The notes beneath the pieces are model-generated. The model was not told where the DNA came from. It worked only from the letters and a program-made list of their open reading frames with translations, and made no database searches. The translations under genes were made by a program, and so were the position numbers. Shown piece by piece: positions 12,680 to 21,682 of a stretch of DNA of 64,000 bases (the first letter of the stretch is position 1; each line of letters opens with the position of its first letter). Source of the stretch: Streptomyces sp. DT2A-34. Its GTDB lineage: Bacteria > Actinomycetota > Actinomycetes > Streptomycetales > Streptomycetaceae. The DNA is taken from assembly GCF_030499515.1 (NCBI RefSeq), contig NZ_JASTWJ010000001.1, forward strand, positions 2,046,001 to 2,110,000. The letters run 5' to 3'.

Positions 12680-13383
12680 CTACGGACGGCGCACGGCGGT
12701 CGGGGCCGGCTCACTCGACAGGTCAGGAAGGGCGAGGGCAGCTTCGAGCCGGTCCCAAGGGATTTCATCCCGTGTCGGCCTACGAAGGCAGTGCGCGATG
12801 CGTTCGGCGAGGCGAGGAGCGCTCATTCCGGCGCACTCGGCCACCACGAAGATGTGCGCCGCGCTCTGGTCACCGTTCTTCAGCCACGCCGCGATGCACG
12901 CGTCACGCAGAGCGGAGATATTCCTGCCGAACGACGAGTCGGCCTCGTGCGCTTCCAGAACCGCCGCCCGCGCTTGCTGCCAGATCTTCCGGTAGACCGG
13001 GGCGGTCAGCGGTCACCCGTCGTCGAGAACGAATATCGCGTCATCGGGGCGGAGATCGCGCCGGGTGATCTCCGCCTTCAGGAGCGCCACCAACTCCCGG
13101 CAGGCGGGAACACGCCATTCGGCGCCCGCGCGCTCCGAATCCGTCTCGCGGCGCTCTTGCCCCTGAGGGTGGATCAGCAGCCAACCACTGCCGTCGTCCG
13201 CGAGTTCCACGTCTCGGACACGCAGCAGCAAGGCCTCCTTCGGCTGCAGCGCCGCGAGGGCGATGGACGCCAGGAAGGCCCGCAGTACGAGACCGTTCTG
13301 CGGCTGCTCGGCGGCCCAGTCCAGGATCGAAAGCACTGCCGATCGGTCAGATGAAACGTTTTGGCGCCAACAACTGCGGCCAT
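12680..13383 (-). pseudogene. Second tyrosine-recombinase-like gene, broken
   Basis: ATG 13383 has AAGGAG 7 nt upstream and opens MAAVVGAKTFHLTDR. A single-base shift near 13340 is needed to reach SAVLSILDWAAEQPQNGLVL and ALQPKEALLLRVRDVEL, the core-binding and first-Arg region of an integrase. An in-frame TGA at 13013-13015 interrupts the gene at FVLDDG, after which PLTAPVYRKIWQQARAAVL and LRDACIAAWLKNGDQSAAHI continue to a TAG at 12680. The HxxR box is eroded (LRDACIAAWL) and no Tyr box is clear, so it may be an inactive accessory recombinase or an old decay product. Confidence 0.65.
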
Positions 13384-13611
13384 GGGTGAGCTCCTTGGGG
13401 TGAGGCGTGGGGGGTAGGCACGGCAGTCCAGGCACCGCCTGTGAATCGCACGGCGACCGAACCTCTCCAATAGTCCGGAGGATCGCCGGTTTGGGTAACC
13501 GGCGATCCCGTGCTATTCCGCCGATCACGCAGACGATCTTCCGTGAGCTGCTCTAGGTTCACTTGCTTCGCCGCGCAATTCCAGTGAACCGCTCCGGGAT
13601 CGGTGGAGGCT

Positions 13612-14856
<1,245 letters not shown>

Positions 14857-14906
14857 GACTCGATCCTCTCAGGGAATCGAGCCTCCATCAGACCCGGAGC
14901 GGTTCA

Positions 14907-14981
14907 GGGATCTCAGATTCCGTGGCCGAATCTCACGACCGATGGCCACTTGGCTGCCGATTGGCCACGAATCAGAGACCG
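14907..14981 (+). repeat. Tn7-like transposon end, copy A
   Basis: Starts GGGATCTCAGATTCCGTG, the same 18 bases that open copy B at 18386, and then keeps the frame of the repeat (GAATCTCACGA-C/T-CGATG). Within it, GGCC replaces the GTCGG of copy B at each repeat unit (GTGGCCGAATCT, GATGGCCACTT, TTGGCCACGAATC). Internally repeated 15-20 bp motifs are typical of TnsB-type binding sites. The outermost bases are missing because the IS3 element ends at 14906. Confidence 0.5.
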
Positions 14982-15022
14982 GCTGGTCAGCCTGTTGTTC
15001 GTTCTCACTGAAGTCATTGTTG

Positions 15023-15490
15023 TCAACCGGTCGAAGGTTCCTGGAGTTGGTCCCACCGCTCTTCCACGGTGACGTGGGAGGGGAGCAGCCTTACGAGCGC
15101 TTGCCCCAACGTGGGATCGTGGTCGCAGACGAATGATCGGCTTCCATCGCGCCAGTCCAGCCGCAGCGATGTCTCCACGTAGCCGCTTGCCGTGTCGCCG
15201 GAGTGTGCAACCCCCACCGCCGTCACGTCTGCGATGCGCACCGTCCGCACGTCCGCGCGGCTTTCCAGCCGGACCTGCGCCTTGGTGAACTCGACCACGC
15301 GCACGACGTACCGGCTCCTGAGCAGGCCGGTGCAGACGGTCAGCGCCAACAGCCCGCCGAGGATGAGGAACTCCCCGGGATGCGTGGGATCGTGGCGCAG
15401 CCACCGGAAACCCGCCACCCCCCGCCCGCCGAGCCACACCAGGCCGGTCCCCACCACGACGGGTGCGAAGTAGGGGACTTCGCACCGCAC
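15023..15490 (-). CDS. Small membrane protein, two predicted TM helices
   Basis: A 155-aa protein of unknown family. I chose GTG 15490 (VRCEVPYFAPVVVGTGLVW) because GGAG lies 6 nt upstream; the frame extends to a TTG at 15544. Hydrophobic segments at about residues 8-25 and 40-58 (LILGGLLALTVCTGLL) are followed by a soluble beta-rich domain (VVRVVEFTKAQVRLES, VRTVRIADVTAVGVA), reminiscent of bacterial PH-like domains on a membrane anchor. First of three membrane-protein genes on this strand between the two transposon ends. Confidence 0.6.
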   Translation of the reverse strand: MRCEVPYFAPVVVGTGLVWLGGRGVAGFRWLRHDPTHPGEFLILGGLLALTVCTGLLRSRYVVRVVEFTKAQVRLESRADVRTVRIADVTAVGVAHSGDTASGYVETSLRLDWRDGSRSFVCDHDPTLGQALVRLLPSHVTVEERWDQLQEPSTG

Positions 15491-15826
15491 CGACTGCTCC
15501 GCTTCCACCCCTTCACCATGACCGGCCCCGTCGAAGGATCGCAACCACCGGCGAGGCTGCCGCAGCGCTCATCCGGCTCGTTCGCGGCCCCAATGAGATT
15601 GGGTGCGGCCCTTCCTGAGTGAGACTCAATTTGCTGACAAATTTAGGTTGTACCCGGGAGGCCGATATCGTGGTCCGTTATGGATGGGATCCGGGATGCG
15701 AGATTCCCCCCGGGGAAGGCCAACCCACCGCGTACCGCGTGAGCTCTCTCCCTTCAGATCTCCTTGCGGTCCCGCCTCCCACGGGACGACCAGGTCGCAC
15801 GCCCCTGCGAGAACGGTAGGACAAGC

Positions 15827-16660
15827 TCAGCGACGACGGATCGCGACAGCGACGAGAGCGACCACACCAGCCACGACGGGCAGTCCCAAAAACAGGGCCA
15901 CAGGGTGGAGCAGTGTATCGGCGAGGGGGTTCGGGTCGGGGCCGAGGTTCTGCGAGTACATTCCCAAGGCCAGCGCGATGGCAAAAATCGCCCACCCCGC
16001 CCAGAATGCGAAGAACGCCGCGAGAAACGCGATCGGCAACAGCGAGGCAATCTGCTGGTACCTGCCTTCCACCTGAGCATTTTCGGTTTCGATCCAGCGG
16101 GCTCTCCGGACTGGTCGCCAGTACGTCCGGTGGAGGAACAACAGGACTAGCAGCAGACATAGCAAGGCAACTGATACGAGCATTCCATAGAACTGGGCGT
16201 CGTCGTTGGACTCGTTATTGTCCCAGGCTATGGAAGCGATGATCGGGCCGAGGAAGGCAGCCGGGACAGCGATCCAGAAGTACAGGTAGGTCCGGATGAC
16301 CTCGACCAAGCGGAGGCGAGACCTGCCGACGAACTCGTACTCGATTGTCGTGTGGATAGAAGAGAACCCACCCTCTTCGGTGATCTTGCCTTGCCGCACG
16401 TAGTAGCGGCCCAGCGGGACGACCGGCAGGATGAACACGATCCAACAAGTGGCGAAGAAGCAACCGCTGCCGTCCGGACGAGAGTTGTGCAGCAGTGTGG
16501 TCCCCATGGCGTTGTAGGTCCCTAGCGAGGGCAACCTATCGCCTGAGGGCAGCGGATACACGGGATCGGGCATGGCCGAAATGATATTCACGCCGTTGGG
16601 GACGGGTCCCGACATCGGCCTGTCTGCCGGCCGAAGGTTCACCTGCAACACGCGTTTCAA
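15827..16660 (-). CDS. Multi-pass membrane protein, unknown function
   Basis: 277 aa, starting at TTG 16660 (GAGG 7 nt upstream) or at an internal ATG at 16615 or 16573. A Pro-rich N-terminus (DPVYPLPSGDRLPSLGTY) precedes a Cys-containing hydrophobic segment (GCFFATCWIVFILPVVPLG), a loop with YYVRQGKITEEGG, and four more strong hydrophobic stretches (including FWIAVPAAFLGPIIASIAW and ALLCLLLVLLFL). I recognise no family; the first segment with its two Cys residues recalls zinc-ribbon-associated membrane proteins. G+C is lower than in the core genes nearby, which fits acquired DNA. Confidence 0.6.
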   Translation of the reverse strand: MKRVLQVNLRPADRPMSGPVPNGVNIISAMPDPVYPLPSGDRLPSLGTYNAMGTTLLHNSRPDGSGCFFATCWIVFILPVVPLGRYYVRQGKITEEGGFSSIHTTIEYEFVGRSRLRLVEVIRTYLYFWIAVPAAFLGPIIASIAWDNNESNDDAQFYGMLVSVALLCLLLVLLFLHRTYWRPVRRARWIETENAQVEGRYQQIASLLPIAFLAAFFAFWAGWAIFAIALALGMYSQNLGPDPNPLADTLLHPVALFLGLPVVAGVVALVAVAIRRR

Positions 16661-16685
16661 GCGACATCCTCATGGGCGTCGGCCG

Positions 16686-17121
16686 TCACAGGCCGGGCGC
16701 TGCACGCTGCGCGGAACGCTTGGCGTAGGCGTCTTCAGCCTCAACGACGCAGCGCAGGAAGGGACCGAAGGCCGCATCGCCCATCTGAATACGAGCGGCC
16801 TCCAGAACGATGGCAGCCCAGTCGAGGTACGCCAACGTCTTGCCCATCACCGAACGCTTCGCTCAGGGCGGTGTCACGGCACAGGGCGTAGCAGGACGTG
16901 TCACTGCTGAGGTATCGCTGGTGGGCGGTCAGTGCGCTGCGGGCGATCTGCGCGAAGACGCCATGGCCCGTCAGGGCGCTGACCGTGCCCAGCAGGGCTC
17001 GTGGCGCCTCCGCATCCTGAGGGAGCGTCACCCAGGCGTCCTCGCCCGCCGCAGGGTCTGCATAGAGCCTGACAAGCCGGTGATCGAGTTCGTGTCGGTA
17101 GAGGAAGTCATGGAGGTCCAT
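16686..17121 (-). pseudogene. Small hypothetical protein split by a frameshift
   Basis: Part 1 (from ATG 17121) reads MDLHDFLYRHELDHRLVRLY through RYLSSDTSCYALCRDTALSE. Part 2 reads GKTLAYLDWAAIVLEAARIQ and FLRCVVEAEDAYAKRSAQR to a TGA at 16686. The two join at about 16852 only if one base is gained or lost, giving a protein of about 145 aa without TM segments. The family is not recognised. Either a recent pseudogene or two short genes with an overlap. Confidence 0.5.
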
Positions 17122-17192
17122 GGCGCGTGGCTACCGGCTCCCACGCCGACCGGCTGGCCCGACACCATCGCCGCAGGCGCCGGTTCACCTCT

Positions 17193-18083
17193 TCAGCCGA
17201 CGCGATCCGCATGTGGGTCACACCGGCAGAACGACCGACACTGCCGCAGCGACGATCGTGACGGCAGCGCCGCAAACTCGGCCCACCAGCCGGGCTCCAC
17301 ACCATGCGCGGCGCCGGCTATCTGCTCCGCTGACGCCGGAGCGTGATCATCCGGGAGCGGGGCCGGCGACGCCGACGTAGTACCCAACCGCCAAGACCCG
17401 ATACCCGGGGGGGTGCGCTGGTCGAGGACGGTGAGATCCGGTCGACGGCGCCGGGCCTGCGCCACGATGACCTCGGCGGTCGCGGTCAACCACAGCAGGT
17501 GGATGGTGGCCTGCGGCGGATCGCCGAACTGCAGGAAGTCCCACGGCACCAACGTTGGTCCCGGCCCGGTATCGGCGGGATCGATGTCGGTGTGATCGAG
17601 GGTGTACACGCGAACGGGGTTGGCGTCGCGCCATGGCACCAGGCGCGGGGCGGACCACCATTTCGCCGACTCGTAGATCCACACGCCCTCGCCGTCCATG
17701 GCTAGCACGCGTCGGCGTAGCGCGGCGTTGCCCGGGCGGATCCCGGCGAGCACCGCGACCATCCCGGGCAGGCCCAGCCACAAGACCGCGGCGAACAGCG
17801 CCCCCAGAAACGAGCCAAGGTCGTCCACGGGCCGGAACACCTCGGTGATCCACCATGGGCTGGTCGGCACCAGGAACCCCAGCCAGCCCAGGCTGGCGAT
17901 CAACAACACGCCGCTGAGGAGACCACCGATCCGCAGCCGCCACCGAACCACGAACGTTCCGCGCCGGGCCGGACCGCGCGCAGCAGCGCCCGCCGCCCGC
18001 CGCCGTCTCCCTCGCTGCTTCACGCTGCCCAAGCATCTACGGCGGGACCGGGACCGGTCCCGGGTTCGGAACAACGCACCCAT
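17193..18083 (-). CDS. Membrane protein with cytosolic C-terminal domain
   Basis: 296 aa: a very basic N-terminus, two long hydrophobic segments (LRIGGLLSGVLLIASLGWLG and FLGALFAAVLWLGLPGMVAV), then a beta-rich domain (MDGEGVWIYESAKWWSAPRL, LVPWRDANPVRVYTL) ending in a Pro-rich tail. The plan resembles the 155-aa gene at 15023 (two TM helices plus a PH-like domain). Start ATG 18083 has no clear ribosome binding site; an internal start is possible. The interval 18084-18382 up to the transposon end has no supportable gene. Confidence 0.55.
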   Translation of the reverse strand: MGALFRTRDRSRSRRRCLGSVKQRGRRRRAAGAAARGPARRGTFVVRWRLRIGGLLSGVLLIASLGWLGFLVPTSPWWITEVFRPVDDLGSFLGALFAAVLWLGLPGMVAVLAGIRPGNAALRRRVLAMDGEGVWIYESAKWWSAPRLVPWRDANPVRVYTLDHTDIDPADTGPGPTLVPWDFLQFGDPPQATIHLLWLTATAEVIVAQARRRRPDLTVLDQRTPPGIGSWRLGTTSASPAPLPDDHAPASAEQIAGAAHGVEPGWWAEFAALPSRSSLRQCRSFCRCDPHADRVG

Positions 18084-18382
18084 CCGAGAACCCGACTATG
18101 TGATCACTGTTGTTTGACGAGGCACCAGTACACCCGGTCCTGGCTCCACAACTGGACCCCGGCTCCCGCTCCGCCGCGACAGCGGGCCGAGCATCCCGCT
18201 CCTGGCTCGCCCCGGACGGGGTCAGCCCAGCAAGGCGAACATGAGACCGCGGAGAAGCACCGCCACCGAAGAAATGCCACCGAAGCGAGACTCGGCCGGT
18301 ACGGCATCCCGTGAGACAAACAGTAAATGTCCAGGTCATACAAGATCGACATGTCACGACCGATGCGACCCTACACTCAAAT

Positions 18383-18460
18383 TGTGGGATCTCAGATTCC
18401 GTGTCGGAATCTCACGATCGATGTCGGATCATTTTCGGATCCGACACGAAGTTGAGACTC
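18383..18460 (+). repeat. Tn7-like transposon end, copy B
   Basis: Begins TGTGGGATCTCAGATTCCG and carries repeated GTGTCGGAATCTCACGA, GATGTCGGATC and, inverted, GATCCGACACGAAG units. Terminal TG plus multiple internal binding-site repeats is how Tn7-like left ends look, and a tnsA homologue begins within 100-170 bp downstream in the expected orientation. The first 18 bases from GGGATC are identical to copy A at 14907. I found no matching right end in the window. Confidence 0.55.
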
Positions 18461-18549
18461 GCAGGTCACAGGTCAGCTTCCGCAGGCGCCGCGGAGGAGT
18501 TGAGGACCAGCTCTGGGGATTCGCGGCAGCAGCATCACTTCAGTCAGCT

Positions 18550-19081
18550 GTCCCCTGGCGGACGTTCCGCCGGCACAAGGAGCAAATACACTATTCCGGC
18601 GCGTATTGGGCGGCGACGGTCCGGGACCATGTGATCTACGAGTCGCGTCTGGAGCTTGCGCGGCTGCTATTCGCCGACTTCAACCCTTCCGTACGTGGCA
18701 TCATGGCGCAGCCGTTCCTATTGAAGGCAGTGGTGGAGGGGAAAGCCCGCAAAACACATCCCGGACTACTTCCTAACCACTGAGCAGGGTCCGGTCGTCG
18801 TGGACGTCAAGCCACGACGGCGGTTGTCAAAGCCGGTGGTGGCCTTCACTTTCGCGTGGACCCGGCAGGCGGTCGAGTCGCGCGGATGGCGCTACGAGGT
18901 GTGGTGCGAGCCCTCGGAGACGGAGCTGGACAACATCCGTTTCCTGGCCGGGTACCGTCGCGATTGGTTGTTCAGCCCCGAACTTCTGCAAGAGGTCCGC
19001 CGCGCTGACCTGGATGGTCTCGCGTTAGGTGAAGCCGCCCGGCGTATTCCTGGCCGAACGGGCCGTTGTGCGAGCTGGTGA
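18550..19081 (+). pseudogene. TnsA-like transposase endonuclease subunit, frameshifted
   Basis: Encodes the TnsA-type nuclease that cuts the 5' strand during cut-and-paste transposition with a TnsB partner. Visible are PWRTFRRHKEQIHYSGAYW, VIYESRLELARLLFADFNPS and GIMAQPFLL, and, in another frame, PDYFLTTEQGPVVVDVKPRR followed by FTFAWTRQAVESRGWRYEVW. The nuclease core residues (E in YESRLE, D in PDYF, the DVKP motif) are present. Removing one A from the AAAA run at 18751-18754 restores one frame (RKHIPDYF). A further shift near 19055 probably alters the C-terminus. The true start lies upstream and is unclear. tnsB/tnsC/tniQ partners are absent; the IS3 at 19173 follows. Confidence 0.8.
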
Positions 19082-19215
19082 TCTGGTGCGGTGAATCCGA
19101 AGGCAGATGGCCACGTCCGACCAGCGGCAGCCTGCTCCGTTTGCCCACGCATCTGCTTCGTTACAGGTGGTGTGACCTTCCCCTCGTAGCGTAGAGATCG
19201 TGACTGCAGGGGAAG

Positions 19216-19515
19216 TTGGGAGTCATGGCGGAGAAGAGGCGGAAGTTCGACGCAGAGTTCCGTGAGGGGGCTGTACGGATCGTGACCGAGACCGGGAAGT
19301 CGGTCGCGCAGGTTGCGAGGGACCTGGGGATCAACGAGACGACGCTGGCGAGCTGGGTGTCGCGGGCTCGGAGGTCCGCCGGGGCCGGGGCGGTGGGCGA
19401 GAGCGAGGAGCTCGCGCGGCTGCGGCGGGAGAACGCCCAGTTGAAGAAGGACGTCAAGGAGCTGGGGATGGAGCGCGATGTCCTCAAACGCTGCATGGTC
19501 TTGTGGGTGAAGTAG
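19216..19515 (+). CDS. IS3 OrfA
   Basis: A 99-aa HTH/leucine-zipper protein starting MAEKRRKFDAEFREGAVRIV. The helix-turn-helix is QVARDLGINETTLASWV and the zipper runs over ELARLRRENAQLKKDVKELG. The stop overlaps orfB by 13 nt, as needed for -1 translational frameshifting in IS3 elements; the overlap contains GTCTTGTGGGTGAAG. Confidence 0.92.
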   Translation: MGVMAEKRRKFDAEFREGAVRIVTETGKSVAQVARDLGINETTLASWVSRARRSAGAGAVGESEELARLRRENAQLKKDVKELGMERDVLKRCMVLWVK

Positions 19516-20444
19516 CTGAGGCGGACCCGGCGGTGCTCGTCGGGGTGATCAGTGACCAGAAGACCGTGCACAACATTTCGCACCGCATCTCCTGCCGGGC
19601 ACTGGGTGTGTCGGAGGCGTGGTTCTACAAGTGGCGCCGTCGGCCCGATGAGCCGACGAAACGCGAGATCAGACGGGGTGAACTGGCCGAGCGGGTCCGC
19701 TACTTCTTCGACCGCTCGGGCAAGACGTACGGTTCGCCGCGGATCACGCTGGATCTGTGGGAGGAGGGCTGGCAAGTATCGCAGAACACCGTCGCCGAGA
19801 TCATGGCCGAACTCGGTCTGCAGGGCCGCAAACCGCCACGCCGACGCCGTTCGCTGACCCGTCCCGGCAAGCGGAAAACCGCTGGTGACCTGGTACGGCG
19901 CAAGTTCGACGCGATCGCGCCCGACGTTTTGTGGTGGGGCGACATGACGGAGATCGACACCGGTGAGGGCAAGCTCTACCTCGCCTCTGTCCACGACGCC
20001 TTCTCCCGCCGGGCCCTGGGCTACGCGATGGGTCGGCGGCATGATGCCGCGCTGGTCAGCGCAGCCCTGCAGATGGCGATCGCAACGAGAGGCGGCCAGG
20101 TCGACGGCGTCATTTTTCACACGGACCGCGGCAGCGAGTACACGTCCGAGGCGTTCCAGCAGTTGTGCGGCCGGTGGGGCGTGGTGCAGTCGATGGGACG
20201 CGTCGGGTCGGCCCTGGACAACGCCGCCGCGGAGTCGTTCCACTCGGTCCTCAAGGTCGAGTACGTCCACCGGCACACCTTCGCCACCCGAACCGAGGCG
20301 AGGCTGAAGACCGCCACCTGGATCGCGGACTTCTACAACACGAAACGGCGACACAGCGCGGCCGGCGGGAAACCGCCCGTCGAGTTCGAACGGATCATCC
20401 AGCAAGCGCGGACCCGGACCGATCAGGAGAGCCGGACCGCATAA
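19503..20444 (+). CDS. IS3 OrfB transposase (DDE)
   Basis: 313 aa, expressed as an OrfAB fusion. An N-terminal HTH_21 region (HRISCRALGVSEAWFYKWRR) precedes an rve integrase core with all three acidic residues: VLWWGDMTEIDTG (D), VIFHTDRGSEYTS (D) and NAAAESFHSVLKVEY (E). It ends with the usual DFYNTKRRHSAAGGKPPVEF. Full length and intact, so likely active. Confidence 0.94.
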   Translation: MGEVAEADPAVLVGVISDQKTVHNISHRISCRALGVSEAWFYKWRRRPDEPTKREIRRGELAERVRYFFDRSGKTYGSPRITLDLWEEGWQVSQNTVAEIMAELGLQGRKPPRRRRSLTRPGKRKTAGDLVRRKFDAIAPDVLWWGDMTEIDTGEGKLYLASVHDAFSRRALGYAMGRRHDAALVSAALQMAIATRGGQVDGVIFHTDRGSEYTSEAFQQLCGRWGVVQSMGRVGSALDNAAAESFHSVLKVEYVHRHTFATRTEARLKTATWIADFYNTKRRHSAAGGKPPVEFERIIQQARTRTDQESRTA

Positions 20445-20678
20445 CCAACGTCTCTACGAAACCCGGGGATTGACAGGTGCCTGCCCAGGTGACAGGCGAG
20501 GACGCGTGATCTCCGCGCTGCACGGTCAGCTGCATGCCTCGGTCAGTACACGACCAGGTGAATGTCCGCCTGAACTGGCATGTCCGGCTATGCGTGCCGC
20601 CATGCTGATCTGGTCAACGTTCTTGTACGCCTGCCCGGAGGGGGCCTGGTGCCTGGGCGCGGCGAGGCGGGAGTGGCA

Positions 20679-21347
20679 TTGTCCGAGAATTCGAGCAGGG
20701 TCACTGCGGCGCCGCCGGCGGTTAGCACTCGGGTGGGGAATGCATCCGCCTTCAGGTGCGGCGGTGATGTGCTGGCGCGGGTGGTGACGGAGGCATTTGC
20801 TCCGCTTCTGGTAGGTACGGCTCTGGTCGTGGCTGTTGGGTGGCACAGCACTTGGCCGAGTGTGTCGGGTGCTCTCTGGGGGCTGATGCTCACTGTGGTG
20901 GCCGCCGGGCCTCCTTTGGCGTTGGTTGTCCGCGATGTGCGGCGGGGGCGTCTCGCTGACTGGCACATTGTTGATCGCGCCAGTCGTATCCGGCCGTTGT
21001 TGTTGACGGGGTGTTGCTTTCTGGGCGCTTGGGCTGTCCATCTGGTGGGGGCAGGCCCTTCTGTTCTGGGCACGGTTGTGGCGGCTCTGACTCTCGCTGT
21101 GGTCGTGGGGGTGGCTGTCACGCGATTCTGGAAGATCTCCGTGCACACGACGGTATGCGCGCTCGCCGTGACCGCACTGGCCTTCGATGTCGGAATCGGT
21201 CTGCTGGGACTGGCGCCGGTGGTCGCTTTGGTTGCATGGTCACGCGTGCGTCTGAACTCTCATACCGTTGCCCAGACGCTTGCGGGCGCGGCGGTTGGAA
21301 CGCTTGCCAGCGCCGTGGCCTTCCTGGCGTCCGCCCGGCCGGTGTGA
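20679..21347 (+). CDS. PAP2-like membrane phosphatase (atypical)
   Basis: 222 aa from TTG 20679 (GGCGGGAG 6 nt upstream). Six hydrophobic segments (for example FAPLLVGTALVVAVGWHST and SVLGTVVAALTLAVVVGVAV). Late motifs WKISVHTTVCAL and WSRVRLNSHTVAQTLAG match the PSGH and SRxxxxxHxxxD boxes of lipid-phosphate phosphatases, but with IxVH for PSGH and Gln for the final Asp, a variant I associate with prenyl-linked PAP2 proteins. The plausible job is dephosphorylating a prenyl diphosphate made by the synthases alongside. It starts the terpenoid cluster, 204 bp after an IS3, so its upstream DNA has probably been lost. Confidence 0.65.
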   Translation: MSENSSRVTAAPPAVSTRVGNASAFRCGGDVLARVVTEAFAPLLVGTALVVAVGWHSTWPSVSGALWGLMLTVVAAGPPLALVVRDVRRGRLADWHIVDRASRIRPLLLTGCCFLGAWAVHLVGAGPSVLGTVVAALTLAVVVGVAVTRFWKISVHTTVCALAVTALAFDVGIGLLGLAPVVALVAWSRVRLNSHTVAQTLAGAAVGTLASAVAFLASARPV

Positions 21348-21682
21348 GCCGGTGGAGATGGCCGGCCCGGCCCGTTGCGGGCAGGTACCCGTTCGGTTTG
21401 GTCCGTGAAGTGCCGGCAGACACGGTTGACGGGAGCGGCTCCCCTGCCGGTCTCGCGAACGCGCCCCCTTCACCTTTCCCGTCTCTGACATGCAGCCCGA
21501 ATGACGTCATCCAGCACGACGATCTTGGACGTTGGCCTGGCAGTTGGTGGGCCGTCCCGGACTTCCTGGGCGTGTTCTTGGCCGCCAAGGCTGCCGATGA
21601 TGACGCTGTGGCCGCCAACGCTTGGCCCGCCCATGAGTAACTGCTCACCGCTTCCCCCTTTCCTTTCGGCTTTGGAGTCCCC
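21348..21682 (+). other. 335-bp interval between PAP2 and cis-prenyltransferase genes
   Basis: I see no convincing gene. One plus-strand frame ends with a composition unlike background: GSWWAVPDFLGVFLAAKAAD then DDAVAANAWPAHE, stop at 21638-21640. Its start would have to be a GTG or TTG near 21400. It may be a short peptide gene or chance. The promoter of the cis-prenyltransferase should lie here. Confidence 0.3.

Larger units (their letters stand above)
19173..20475 (+). mobile_element. IS3-family element, intact, with target duplication
   Basis: 1303 bp bounded by imperfect inverted repeats (left TGACCTTCCCC, right complement TGTCAATCCCC, both sharing CGTAGAGA further in). It is flanked by a perfect 4-bp direct repeat, GGTG, at 19169-19172 and 20476-20479. 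Both orfA and orfB are open. Clean ends, target duplication and intact genes indicate a recent insertion; it cut off whatever followed tnsA. Confidence 0.95.

Noticed and set aside
18037..18357. Minus-strand frames of 82-106 codons just outside the Tn7-like end
   Set aside because: No ribosome binding site or motif; Cys/Trp-rich translation looks like chance reading of element-border DNA.
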